From: Tamarix chinensis
Taxonomy: Eukaryota > Streptophyta > Magnoliopsida > Caryophyllales > Tamaricaceae
Direction: 5' to 3'
Assembly (NCBI GenBank): GCA_030549775.1
Contig: CM060175.1
Span: forward strand, 35,710,318 to 35,774,317
Length of the DNA: 64,000 nucleotides
The notes beneath the pieces were generated by a model. It did not search any database, had not been told where the DNA came from, and was given only the letters and a program-made list of their open reading frames with translations. This document shows positions 1 to 9,957 of the stretch, in pieces (within the stretch, counting starts at the first letter, position 1; the number at the start of each line of letters is the position of its first letter). The position numbers and the translations under genes were made by a program.

Positions 1-345
1 ACAGGAATTAATAACGGCACATTAGTAACGGTGGTTCGAAAACCGTCGTCAAATCCGTGAAAATTAATGCGCGGGAATTTTTAATAACGGTTTTACGTAA
101 TAACCGTTATTAAAAGTGCAACGTAAAATTTTGCACGGGAATTTTAATAACGGTTGACGTAAAACCGTTATTAAAAATTGATTTAATAACGGTTCAAACA
201 AGAACCGTTGTTAAAATTTCCAAAGTTTTAATAACGGTTTCTTTTAAAACCGTTATTAAATCTTGTTTTGATAACGGTTCTTGTAAGAACCGTTATTAAA
301 TCATGTTTTAATAACGGTTCTTACAGGAACCGTTATTAATATCTC
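1..345. repeat. Left subterminal array of CACTA transposase-binding-type repeats
   Basis: The motif AATAACGGTT and its inverse AACCGTTATT occur repeatedly, mostly as paired half sites a few bases apart, so each pair is a small palindrome. The first copies (1-90) are more diverged than those at 90-345. In En/Spm such subterminal repeats bind TNPA; that role here is inferred from family knowledge. Confidence 0.85.
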
Positions 346-1108
346 CTTTTATTTTGTTCTCTTTTGTTTCGTGCCAAAAATTTCACACTCTGCCGCTTCC
401 CTCTCGTACTCTCTTTCTATTGCGAACCCTTGCACCACCGCTCCGGCTCCTCTGAATTAAGGGAAACCGTCGCACCGCCATCTCTCCACCACCCCTCTGC
501 CATTCTTGCGAACGTAGCCATCATTTGTACCTTCGTCGTTGCCGTTCTCAACTTGTACGCCGTCGCTCCCTTTATGTATGTGTTGTTCTTCCTTCAATAT
601 TGCTTAATTTGTCTCTCTACTGATATGTATATATATATATAAATGCATGCATGTTGTACCGAAGATGTTGTGTTTGATGTGTTGTTCGAAAATCTGTCGT
701 TCGATGTGTTGGTGAAAAAATTTGCTGTGGCCTTTTTGATTGTGGCCGGCCGAGACCTTAATATATATGTATATATATATATATATATAAAAATGTGTTT
801 ATAATCTATTTTATAAAAATATGTATTATTATTTTAAGAGAATCCACAAGCCTAAAATATATATTATTATCATAAGATATGTACGTTCTAAGTATAAAAT
901 TAAGGTGTATATATTTTTTTAGCACTCACATTATTATATATGCAGATGATCATGTGTATTTATATGCTTTTTTTAATATATATTTTGTAAGACGTGTATG
1001 TTTGTTTTTCCGTAAAATGTGTGTTTATATGTGTTCTATTATATGTATATATATTTATAATATATATATTCATATATAAGATGTGTATATATAATCTTAA
1101 ATAATTGT

Positions 1109-1235
1109 GGTTAGGGTTAGGGTTAGCTATAGGTTTAGGATCATTATCTTATGAGGTTTAGTGTTATTTTTTATTATAATTTATTAGGGTTAATTATTGT
1201 TAGGGTTAGTGGGAGGGGGGAGGGTTAGGGTTTAT
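1109..1235 (+). repeat. Interstitial telomere-like TTAGGG motifs
   Basis: Nearly three TTAGGG units stand in tandem at 1109-1126, with further single TTAGGG or TTTAGGG units at about 1128-1138, 1183-1190, 1199-1207 and 1222-1232. Short AAACCCTA-type boxes are common in plant promoters, so a regulatory role in the CACTA leader is as likely as telomere origin. Confidence 0.5.
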
Positions 1236-1380
1236 CGTTTATTATATTAAATATAAACTAGGGCTATAAGGAAAAATCCTAAGGATAAGGGTATTGCATG
1301 TGCCTGGGGAAAAGTTGAGGAGGTTGGTTGGGCATCAGTGTTGTGATCGATAAAAATTAAATAGAGATGAATAATTGTGT

Positions 1381-1421
1381 ATAATAATAATAATAATAAT
1401 AATAATCATCATCATCATCAT
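1381..1421. repeat. (ATA)n(ATC)n microsatellite
   Basis: About nine ATA triplets followed by about five ATC triplets, in the CACTA leader. Confidence 0.9.
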
Positions 1422-1744
1422 ATAAGATTTATTAGATTGTACTATATATATATATATATTATCTTATTAATATCTACTTGATTTTACTATGCGTAGCTTG
1501 AATGATTTGATGATAGTTTGATGTTTAGCCAGTTTGTTAAATATATAACTAAAGATTATGTCCTTATTTTAAATAGTTTGATGTTGTTAGGTTTACATAG
1601 TTGGTTATGATCTGGTAGAATATATTTATGATTTGTCTAGCTAGTTGAAGATCACTTTATATATTCTGTAATTTAGATCCTTTTAATTTCGAGAACAACC
1701 TTGATGATAAGATTTAGTGGTTCTCATTTGTAGGTAGTGATCAG

Positions 1745-2218
1745 ATGACATACCCTCCACTGTATTTTCATATGGCGCCACATAGAGATGTACGGACTCA
1801 TGTGATATGGTTATATAATGAGCTATGTCATTTGTACGTGAGTGGCTCATCCTATCACCCCTTCCATTTCAGATCTTACCACCTTCTGTTGACCCTGCCT
1901 CAGATAGAGCCATGGGCATCGGCTACGTCTACTTTTTTGCAGTGGTTTGTCTACCACAGTGATGCACCACACCCGAGATTTATTGAGGGTGAGATGTTTG
2001 CTAGAGAGTATGATAGGATATCGAGAGAACTGATGGTCATCGATGACGAGTGGAGGTATCGTCATAGCTTGCCTCGGAGTATCCACCTCAGTTACCCTAG
2101 AGTATCCGTGAGTAGACTCTCATTTGATGATGTCAGGGATCAAATGATATATCGTGATGAGTGGACTTTTAGAGTTATAGTTTTTAGTCGGGCTCGACGA
2201 GGCTATCGGGGGATTTAG
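1745..2218 (+). CDS. 157-aa ORF of unknown function inside the CACTA element
   Basis: An uninterrupted 157-codon frame opens with ATG at 1745 and stops at 2216-2218, on the same strand as the transposase and about 350 bp upstream of it. The protein is rich in His, Tyr, Arg and Trp, begins MTYPPLYFHMAPHR, has no obvious signal peptide or membrane segment, and does not match a family I recognise. A 3' splice-site-like tttgtag lies about 20 bp before the ATG, so it may be the last exon of a spliced gene. Composition resembles the transposase exons rather than the AT-rich flanks, which supports real coding. It could be an accessory CACTA protein, a captured host fragment, or a chance ORF. Confidence 0.4.
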   Translation: MTYPPLYFHMAPHRDVRTHVIWLYNELCHLYVSGSSYHPFHFRSYHLLLTLPQIEPWASATSTFLQWFVYHSDAPHPRFIEGEMFAREYDRISRELMVIDDEWRYRHSLPRSIHLSYPRVSVSRLSFDDVRDQMIYRDEWTFRVIVFSRARRGYRGI

Positions 2219-2366
2219 TTTTAGATATGAGTTTTCGTTTTTTAGGCATTTGAGTTGTAGCAACATTTTGATGTATATAGTGCTGCTATTGCTTAAATCT
2301 TGTAGTATGCATATCTTTTGTAAATTGAACTATTAATTGTATAATATTTTGCTACGTTTGTATGTA

Positions 2367-2368
<2 letters not shown>

Positions 2369-2400
<32 letters not shown>
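2369..2400. repeat. (TA)n microsatellite
   Basis: An uninterrupted run of about sixteen TA dinucleotides between the 157-aa ORF and the transposase gene. Confidence 0.9.
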
Positions 2401-2402
<2 letters not shown>

Positions 2403-2567
2403 GAACTCTTTGTAAGTATGAGGAGTTTCATTGATCAGCATTAATATAATTTTGGAAACTTGTTAGCATGATTCGTATAATTTTGAAAATTATTATACTT
2501 ATAATTCAATTGATTTTTAATATATAATTAATTACTTTCATGTGGGATATATCTAGATTCAAATAAT

Positions 2568-5500
2568 ATGGATCGGAAATGGTTGTCTGCAAATCGTCTG
2601 TCTAGAGAATATAACGAAGGAGTGGAGTTTTTCATCAAGTTTGCAGTTGAACATGCTCGGGACAATAGTAGAATAGTCTGTCCTTGTTTGAAGTGTGCTT
2701 ATATTCAGCGTGTCAACGCTAATGATTTGAGAGATCATTTATTTGTGTATGGAATTGATACAAGCTACACTTGTTGGATATGGCATGGGGAAACAGAGTC
2801 TAAATATGAAAATGACGATGCTGGGAGGGATAGTAGTGGATCATCATTTGATAACTATGAGGGACATTCGTTAGAGGAGATGACTCAAAAGGTTGAGGAA
2901 AGTGTTCGGGATTGTCCAAAAATGTTTGAGAAGTTATTGAATGACTCGGAGAAACCTTTGTATGGTGATTGTAAGACGTTTATGCGATTATCCGCTACTT
3001 TAAGGTTGTACAACTTAAAGGCATGTAACGGATGGAGTGATAAGAGTTTTACAGAATTATTGTCGCTTGTGAAGGATATGCTTCCTGATGATAACGTTCT
3101 ACCCGATCGTACGTATGAAGCGAAGAAGATTCTATCCTCTATGGGCATGAGTTATGAGAAGATACATGCATGCCCTAATGATTGTATTTTATATCGCAAT
3201 GACAATGCATCTTTGGATAGTTGTCCTAATCCTGAATGCAAAGCACCACGATACAAGAAGAACAAGGTGCCCGCTAAGGTGTTATGGTATTTTCCTATAA
3301 TACTAAGATTAAGGCGGATGTTTAATGATATTGAAGATGCCAAGAACCTAAGATGGCATGCTGATGACAAGATAGATGACGGGCTTCTTAGACATCCATC
3401 CGACTCTCCACAATGGATGACGATTGATGGGTTGTTTCCTGAATTTGGTAAAGAAGTAAGAAATGTGCGCCTTGCACTTTCTGCAGATGGAATGAATCCG
3501 CACAATCATGGCAGCTACAGTTTATGGCCAGTGATTTTGGTTATATACAATTTACCTCCGTGGCTCTATATGAAACGCAAGTATATGATGTTGTCTTTAC
3601 TCATTTCCGGGCCAAACCAACCTGGGAATGATATTGATGTTTATTTGGCACCTTTGATTGATGATTTGAAGTTCTTATGGGACATGGGCGTTGAAGTATT
3701 TGATGCATATGGTCAAGAAAATTTTACTTTGAGAGCATTATTATTCTGTACTATAAATGATTTTCCGGCATATGGCAACTTGTCAGGTTATAGTGTGAAA
3801 GGCCATTATGCATGTCCGATATGTGAGGAGAATACTTCATTTGTTCAGCTAAGACATGGCCGAAAGACTGTGTTCCTTGGGCATCGTAGGTTTTTACCGA
3901 AGAATCATCATTATCGTAGCCAAAGAAAAGCGTTCAATGGATTCCGAGAAGAAGGGCAGGCACCAATCCGGTTGATGGGTCGACAAGTGTGGCTGAAGAT
4001 GAAACATTTGAGTGTCAAGTTTGGGAAGAAGAATAAAGATAAGCCTCCATCAGTTGGGTGGAAGAAGATGTCAATATTCTTCAACCTTCCTTATTGGGAA
4101 TCTTTCTACGTGAGACATACCCTTGATGTGATGCATATTGAGAAAAATATATGTGACAGTCTTGTTGGCACATTACTTAATGTTCCACGCAAGACTAAAG
4201 ATGGGATAAATGCTCGAATGGATATGGAAGAAATGGGTATTAGACAAGAACTGAAACCGGGAGACAACGGAAGAAGAACATATTTACCGCCGGCGTGTCA
4301 TACTCTTTCCAAAAAAGAGAAAATTTCATTTTGTGAATTCTTGCATGGTGTCAAGGTTCCGGAAGGGTATTCTTCAAATGTCAGAAGGCTCGTGTCGATG
4401 AAAGAGTTGAAATTAATTAACATGAAGTCTCATGATTGTCATATCTTGATGCAGCACTTGTTGCCGATAGCTATACGTGGAATTTTGCCAAAACGTCTTC
4501 GAATTACTATCACGAGGCTTTGTTGGTTTTTTAAAGCCGTCTGCTCTAAAGTTATACATCCTGATAGTTTGGATGCCTTGCAAAAAGGGATTGTGATTAT
4601 TTTGTGCCAACTTGAAATGTATTTTCCACCGTCATTCTTTGACATTATGGTACATCTAACTGTTCATTTAGTTTATGAGATAAAGATGCTAGGACCTGTT
4701 CATGGGCATTGGATGTACCCCTTTGAACGGTTTATGAAGTTGATAAAAGGTTATGTGAAGAATCGATATCGGCCAGAAGGATGTATTGTTGAGAGTTACC
4801 TGGTGGAAGAGGCAATTGAGTTTTGCACGAAGTACTTGTCAAATGCTAAAGCTCTTGGTATTCCTAAGTCTCGACATGCGGGCAAATTTGAAGGACAGGG
4901 TATTAGAGGCAGACAGCTTGGGCGTGTAGACCCTAACATGTTCCGTGCAGCACATCTATATGTATTACACAATAGTGATGATGTTCAGCCGTACGTTGAA
5001 GAGCATATGACTTCTTTACGGATTAAAAATCCATCCAAGACTGAGAAATGGATTATCGATAAACATAATCTTTCCTTTATTGATTGGATAAGAGATCGCA
5101 TCATTCCACTCATCGGTCATTCCCCAACTTTAATTTCCGAAACGCTGCACTGGTTGTCTCAGAAACCTCGTTATGAAGTTTTTCAATATACCAGTTATGT
5201 GATCAACGGTTGCACTTTTTATACAAAAGAACAAGATGGGAAGAGTACAATGCAGAACAGTGGGGTGACTTTAGTAGCTGAGGCAATGCATGTTGCTAGT
5301 GCGAAAGACAAGAATCCAACTTATGCAGATATGAATTATTATGGTGTGATTGAACATATATGGGAGTTAGATTACACTGTATTTAAAATCCTTGTATTCG
5401 GGTGCAGATGGGTTGATAACAGCAGTGGGGTTAGATATGAAGATGGATTCACATTAGTAGATCTTAATAGGGCAGGGCATAAACAAGACCCATTCATCTT

Positions 5501-5870
5501 AGCATCACAAGTGACACAAGTATTCTATGTCACTGACCCTACTGATAATGGATGGTCTGTAGTACTATCTACGAAAAGAAGAAATGCCAATGAATGTGAT
5601 GATGAAAATGATGCCAATTGGAATAACGAGTGTGTCTCAGCTGTGCAAGCAACTCAATTATTGAACGATGATAACAATACAATTAATGAGGAGGAAATAT
5701 ATGTCAGGGATGATCATCGTGAAGTAATATATGTATCAGATCCTAAATCTAATCCAAAAACAAGGGGGAAAAAAGAAGGAAAAGAAGGCAATGAGGGTAA
5801 TAATATTGTAACATATAATATCTATGTTGGTTTTTTTCAACTCAATTATGCTCAATACATAACATTCTAA
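2568..5870 (+). CDS. TNP2-type CACTA transposase (Tam1/En-Spm TNPD family)
   Basis: An uninterrupted 1100-codon frame. It begins with a transposase-associated domain (residues 1-75, with MDRKWL and the CPCLKC zinc-type motif), followed by the tnp2 catalytic domain (about 230-480). Acidic residues expected in that domain are visible in SADGMNP (about residue 307) and NDFPAYG. A DUF4218-like segment (about 620-760) and a DUF4216-like segment (about 930-1005) follow. This is the standard order for plant TNP2, the protein that cuts CACTA ends. The ATG at 2568 is the first in frame and starts the conserved domain. The last ~25 codons (5797-5870) look like read-through into an intron: a GT donor at 5797 and an AG acceptor at 5898-5899 join it in frame to the next exon. 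Acts in the nucleus. Confidence 0.93.
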   Translation: MDRKWLSANRLSREYNEGVEFFIKFAVEHARDNSRIVCPCLKCAYIQRVNANDLRDHLFVYGIDTSYTCWIWHGETESKYENDDAGRDSSGSSFDNYEGHSLEEMTQKVEESVRDCPKMFEKLLNDSEKPLYGDCKTFMRLSATLRLYNLKACNGWSDKSFTELLSLVKDMLPDDNVLPDRTYEAKKILSSMGMSYEKIHACPNDCILYRNDNASLDSCPNPECKAPRYKKNKVPAKVLWYFPIILRLRRMFNDIEDAKNLRWHADDKIDDGLLRHPSDSPQWMTIDGLFPEFGKEVRNVRLALSADGMNPHNHGSYSLWPVILVIYNLPPWLYMKRKYMMLSLLISGPNQPGNDIDVYLAPLIDDLKFLWDMGVEVFDAYGQENFTLRALLFCTINDFPAYGNLSGYSVKGHYACPICEENTSFVQLRHGRKTVFLGHRRFLPKNHHYRSQRKAFNGFREEGQAPIRLMGRQVWLKMKHLSVKFGKKNKDKPPSVGWKKMSIFFNLPYWESFYVRHTLDVMHIEKNICDSLVGTLLNVPRKTKDGINARMDMEEMGIRQELKPGDNGRRTYLPPACHTLSKKEKISFCEFLHGVKVPEGYSSNVRRLVSMKELKLINMKSHDCHILMQHLLPIAIRGILPKRLRITITRLCWFFKAVCSKVIHPDSLDALQKGIVIILCQLEMYFPPSFFDIMVHLTVHLVYEIKMLGPVHGHWMYPFERFMKLIKGYVKNRYRPEGCIVESYLVEEAIEFCTKYLSNAKALGIPKSRHAGKFEGQGIRGRQLGRVDPNMFRAAHLYVLHNSDDVQPYVEEHMTSLRIKNPSKTEKWIIDKHNLSFIDWIRDRIIPLIGHSPTLISETLHWLSQKPRYEVFQYTSYVINGCTFYTKEQDGKSTMQNSGVTLVAEAMHVASAKDKNPTYADMNYYGVIEHIWELDYTVFKILVFGCRWVDNSSGVRYEDGFTLVDLNRAGHKQDPFILASQVTQVFYVTDPTDNGWSVVLSTKRRNANECDDENDANWNNECVSAVQATQLLNDDNNTINEEEIYVRDDHREVIYVSDPKSNPKTRGKKEGKEGNEGNNIVTYNIYVGFFQLNYAQYITF

Positions 5871-5899
5871 CATAATTTATTTATTGATTTCTTTTAGAG

Positions 5900-7681
5900 A
5901 TATGGCCAATAAGAATATTGATAGGGACAGCAGTGATGAAGAAGGGAAAAGAGGGCCGACAATTATGAGAATCATCACAGATATGAGGAATAAAGGAGAA
6001 CTAGTCGAGTTGGGATGGAATACTTACAATCTTCCCATTGGCCCTTATGCAGACATGTTTTTGACTTACATTTCACTTGTGACACGTAACCGTGTTCCTA
6101 TCTCCTATAATAATTGGAAGCAGGTTCCAACGGGTCATAAGGAGCATATTTGGCAGGAAATCACGGTAAATATACAATTTTATGTAATCATTTATGTATG
6201 TAAAATTTTATTAATTTTAATACATTAATATCGGTATACATTTGTATGTGTTACAATGCAGAGAGTATTTAATGTGCCAGAGAGTAGGAAGAAATGGCTT
6301 CTTAGACATTGTGGGGAGCGTCTAAGAACATTTAGGTCATTTTTAGCTCGTAGGAAAATGTACAGAAAGAGTGATGGTTCTCTACGGCAGAATCCACCAA
6401 AACGATACGGTTTCATCGATCAAGAAAGTTGGAACCAATTTATTGCATATCGTCTTACGGGTGATTTTAAGGTATTTGTTAGATAACAATTAAATTTTTA
6501 TTATCGATCCTAGTATTGTGCATAATATTGAAATAACTATGTCACTATGTTTTGGCTGGTGACATAGGAAAAAAGTGCCAAAAATAAAGAGATTGCGAAG
6601 CAGAATAAATACCGGCATAATATGGCTCGCAAAGGTTATGCAGGCCTTGAAGAGGAGTTGGTATGTATTTTGTGATTTATCTATTTACAGCGTACTGACG
6701 AATTTTGTAATATTGGTACATTATAAGAATATTTTTTGATTTATAGCTCATAGCCCAAGACTTAGACCCATGTACCTCGTCCATTAATATTGGTACATTA
6801 TGGAAGAAGGCTAGAGCAACAAAAGATGGATATATTAATAAAGATATAGATGTTGCAGCGAAAAAAATTGTAAGTTTCTAGATATTTGGAACCATGCTTA
6901 CTTTTCTTTTAGAAAACTATTATATTATGCTTATTCATGCAAGCTAATTTTACATATATTATATACATTACAGGACAAATTTCAAGCGTCAGATGGTGAG
7001 GAGGGGGTAGACCAATATAACATTGTATCACAGGCTATAGGAATTGTAGAACACCCTGGAAGACACAGGGGTCTTGGATTAGGTGTTACGAAAACGAGCG
7101 TACGTGGTCGATCTCGTGGTTCTCGTAACACTGATGAGCAAGTCGCCATCCTTACACAGAAATTGAACGTGGCATTTGAACGGATGGCAACATTGGAGCA
7201 AGAGTTGTCATTTATTAAATCTCAAGGGTATAAGCCATCCGATTTAGTCGACTATGATCAGCTTCACATACCTAATGTAAATAGTGTCAGAGACAGTTGT
7301 GAAGCTGATAAACGTCTTTCTTCTCTTTCCAAGGTAAGCATTACATAACTTTGAATTGTTATTAAATGTATTCGGTGTCATAAATAGTTAATAATGTGTA
7401 ATATTTTCGTTTAGGGTTTGCATAAATGTGACTTGTTAGCGAATGATCTTTCAACTCTTTTGGCGAAAGGAAGGGTCCGCATCAGTCACAGGACCCAAAC
7501 GCAAACTGTCTACGGGTATAACTTAGCCCTACTTACAAGGCCGGTGAGTATTGACACTCCAATCATTGGTAGTGCGCCCTTGCCTTGTTATAAAGAGGGC
7601 GATGAGGCAGCCACAGTGGTAGAAGCTCATGGAAGCTTCGTGCCTTGGCCTGTGGATCAGATACGTCTCACTACTGAAGAG
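5900..7681 (+). CDS. Transposase_24 / TNPA-like region of the CACTA element, six exons
   Basis: Exons inferred from GT-AG borders that all keep one frame: 5900-6165, 6262-6471, 6568-6660, 6747-6869, 6974-7333 and 7415-7681. The product holds the block typical of plant Ptta/En-Spm Transposase_24 proteins: a MRNKGELVELGWNTYN-like start, then VFNVPESRKKWLLRHCG, a lysine-rich segment with MARKGY, and WKKARATKDG. The 6974 exon has an Arg/Gly/Ser-rich piece and a short coiled-coil-like helix (about 7145-7225). The 7415 exon resembles domains often found between Transposase_24 and Ulp1 in CACTA polyproteins. In En/Spm the comparable protein binds the subterminal repeats and guides the transposase. 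It can be spliced in frame to the TNP2 exon upstream and the protease exons downstream, or be made alone by alternative splicing. Confidence 0.8.
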
Positions 7682-7793
7682 GTATATATTGACATTCAAT
7701 ATCTTCATTAGACCTAGTTTAGTAGTTACATTGTTTATACCTTTTTCATATATATATGCTCAATACATATTTTGTTTATTATTATTATTTAAG

Positions 7794-9145
7794 GAATCAA
7801 AGAAGAAGACTGCTCCTGCTAGTAAAACTAAGAGAGGTACTAGTAGAACGAGCAACACAAAAGACGGCGCTGCCAAAAAAAAGAGAGCTAAATCTGAAAA
7901 ATCAGTTGCCCCACAAAAGATTCGTTCTTCGGAAATACGCCAACCTCCACCAGCATTAGCTTTATTGTATTTCTATGCCCAAAACTACCTCGGGAATAAT
8001 TATATTTCCATTGATTGTCGTCCTGAGTATGTTGGAAGGGACGATGCTACTTACATGGTATCGACAGTTAACATAAGCGACATTTATAATCAGGAATGGA
8101 TGTCAACCACAAGTGTCGCCGTTTATGTCACGTAAGCATTATTTTATATTTCAGATTTTAGTACTCTTGGAGACATAGAATTTTTACGACCTCTTAAGCT
8201 TATATGAGTTATTAGTTATTAACAAATATCCATTATTATTGTCGTCCATATATAGGTTGGTAGCTAGTCACGCTGCGTTGGAGGGAATGCTTTCCTCTAT
8301 TGTTTTTGTGTGCCCATACTACATAGCTGACAGTAGTACAATAACAGAGGGTAGGCACATAAACTATTTAGCGGATCGCATTTTGATTGAGGGACACAAC
8401 AAGCTCTATCTCATTCCTCACCTCGCAACTGAACATTGGGTTTTGTACGCCGTCCGACCTGATCTTAATAAAGTTTATGTGTTTGATTCCCTTAGAACCT
8501 ATGACGTGCCTTTTGAGGTCGCTCGTCGTGGTGGGAAGGAATTTATAGACATGTTAGTATATTTTTCACTTCTTACTTCATTAGCTTATTTATACATATA
8601 TATATATATATATATTCTATTTTCATTATTTGAGGTATATATACTTACAATATTATGTATCCAACTCTATTTATTAGGGCACTACGGACGGCATATCAAA
8701 GGAGAGGTGGGAATGGTGTCCCAGACCCAAAGAATCTTCAATATGAGCCTATCATGGTAAGTAGGAAGACAATTATTTTGTATTTTGTTTTAATTCAAAT
8801 GAATATATAATAGTTAGAGAGCTAATTGAATTCATTTGACAGTGTCCACAACAGCAAAATGGCAATGATTGTGGATACTATGTATGTAGAACAATGGATC
8901 TTATAGTCCAGAATAGATCGGTCAACATAGATCCAAGCCATGTATGTTTGCTTTTCCATATTTTTCTATTAATGAATCATGAAATATATATTTTTGACCT
9001 AATGTCTAACTGTATATTAATTGAAACATGTGTGTTGTAGTTTTTCACCGATGACTATGCACGAGGCCAGCAATATAATATTGATGAAATTGATGAAGTT
9101 AGAGACCAATGGGCCAAGCACGTGCACTCATTCATTCGGTATTAG
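7794..9145 (+). CDS. Ulp1-type (C48) cysteine protease of the CACTA element, five exons
   Basis: Exons inferred as 7794-8131, 8256-8552, 8678-8756, 8843-8941 and 9041-9145, with GT-AG borders and matching phases. The first exon starts with a basic Lys/Arg/Ser linker, followed by a conserved PPALALLYFYAQNY segment. The protease core has its catalytic residues in place: His in EHWVLYAV (8434-8436), Asp in VFDSL (8485-8487), and Gln and Cys in CPQQ...GNDCGYY (Cys at 8870-8872). The family removes SUMO or related modifiers. Ulp1-like domains are common in plant CACTA and Mutator elements, but their role in transposition is not settled. The frame ends at TAG 9143-9145. No stop or frameshift, so the enzyme could be active. 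Confidence 0.82.
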
Positions 9146-9463
9146 GTAGCGATCTATATATTCTACATGCATTTTCAGGTTTGTATTTTGTCTACATCTT
9201 TCGGTCTTCCGGCCTAGATTTGTGAACTCTTTACTTTGGGGTGTAGAGCTACCAAGTTGTGGTATGTCCACTAATTTTTATTCCTAAGTATAGTTGGTGT
9301 ATTGAGACATGCATACTAATTATAGATTGATTGAAATTATGGTGTGATACCCTGCTGGTATGAATTGATGTTGTTTTACATTGCAGATTTGGTAATTGTT
9401 TGAACATACAACTGTGTATGTGGGCAGGAACAAAACAGAAAAATGCTAAAAAAAAAAACATAC
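9146..9463 (+). other. CACTA 3' noncoding region
   Basis: AT-rich sequence after the protease stop codon, with no gene. It probably contains the 3' untranslated region of the element's transcript; no clear polyadenylation signal stands out. Confidence 0.5.
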
Positions 9464-9945
9464 ACTTTTAATAACGGTTCTATGGGAAACCGTTATTAAA
9501 ACCATGTTTTAATAACGGTTCGTAAACAAAACCGTTATTAAAAGTTATGTTTTAATAACGGTTCTATGGGAAACCGTTATTAAAACCTCAATTTTTAATA
9601 ACGGTTTCCCATAGAACCGTTATTAAAGAATCCGTTTTTAATAACGGTTTTGTTTACGAACCGTTATTAAAACATGGTTTTCAACAACGGTTTTTTCTGA
9701 TGAACCGTTATGAAAACCTTATTTTTAACAACGGTTTCCCATTGAACCGTTATTAAAAGCTCATTTTTAACAACGGTTTTTACTTAAAAACCGTTATTAA
9801 ATATGAAGTTTACGCACATATTCGCGGGTTTTTGTGTATTTTTAATGACGGTTATGAACCGTTATTAAAGATATAATAACGGGCGATTCAATAACGGTTG
9901 AAAACCGTTATTAAAACTCGAAAATAACCGTTATTAAAAGCTGTT
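9464..9945. repeat. Right subterminal array of inverted AATAACGGTT / AACCGTTATT sites
   Basis: Roughly twenty half sites, arranged in pairs that face each other across 6-10-bp spacers and repeat about every 45-65 bp. Copies at 9466-9680 are nearly perfect. Those at 9680-9945 are more diverged (AACAACGG, AATGACGG). It mirrors the left array, as expected for the binding sites that align the two ends of a CACTA element. Confidence 0.88.
9502..9677. repeat. Long near-perfect palindrome within the right subterminal array
   Basis: The arms 9502-9587 and 9592-9677 are inverted copies, starting in CCATG and ending in CATGG, centred near 9589-9590. The half sites and their variable spacers (TCGTAAACAAA against TTTGTTTACGA; CTATGGGAAA against TTTCCCATAG) match across the centre. 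Only one inter-unit spacer differs (about 9541-9549 against about 9628-9636). Confidence 0.85.
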
Positions 9946-9957
9946 TCCGTGGTAGTG
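9936..9957 (-). repeat. Right terminal inverted repeat of the CACTA element
   Basis: The element ends AAAAGCTGTTTCCGTGGTAGTG, beginning CACTACCACGG when read inward. The next three bases, GAA (9958-9960), are the expected target duplication, but the left copy is outside the window. Confidence 0.85.

Larger units (their letters stand above)
346..1744 (+). other. CACTA 5' noncoding region (promoter/leader)
   Basis: No convincing gene. It holds a CT-rich, GC-richer stretch (about 364-560), TA-rich tracts including TATA-like sequence near 625-645 and 765-790, telomere-like TTAGGG runs near 1109-1235 and an (ATA)n(ATC)n microsatellite at 1381-1421. Just before 1745 the sequence tttgtag resembles a 3' splice site, so a spliced leader to the 1745 ORF is possible. 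Confidence 0.5.
1..9957 (+). mobile_element. CACTA (En/Spm) DNA transposon, near full length
   Basis: Both ends carry arrays of short inverted AATAACGGTT / AACCGTTATT sites, and the interior codes for TNP2-type transposase, a Transposase_24-like region and a Ulp1 protease, the usual CACTA cargo. The right end finishes at 9957 in GGTAGTG, which on the other strand reads CACTACC, the diagnostic CACTA terminus. The window opens with acaggaattaataacgg, which aligns to the right terminus (CACTACCACGGAAAC on the minus strand) from its eighth base. I infer that only about seven bases of the left tip lie outside the window. The transposase frame has no stop or frameshift, so the copy looks young. It interrupts a Gypsy pol gene. 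Confidence 0.9.

Noticed and set aside
364..642. 92-residue frame near the CACTA left end
   Set aside because: It starts from TTG, lies in CT-rich leader sequence with a TA-repeat end, and shows no domain.
2885..4645. Minus-strand frames of 65-117 residues across the transposase
   Set aside because: Shadows of the TNP2 gene; no domain.
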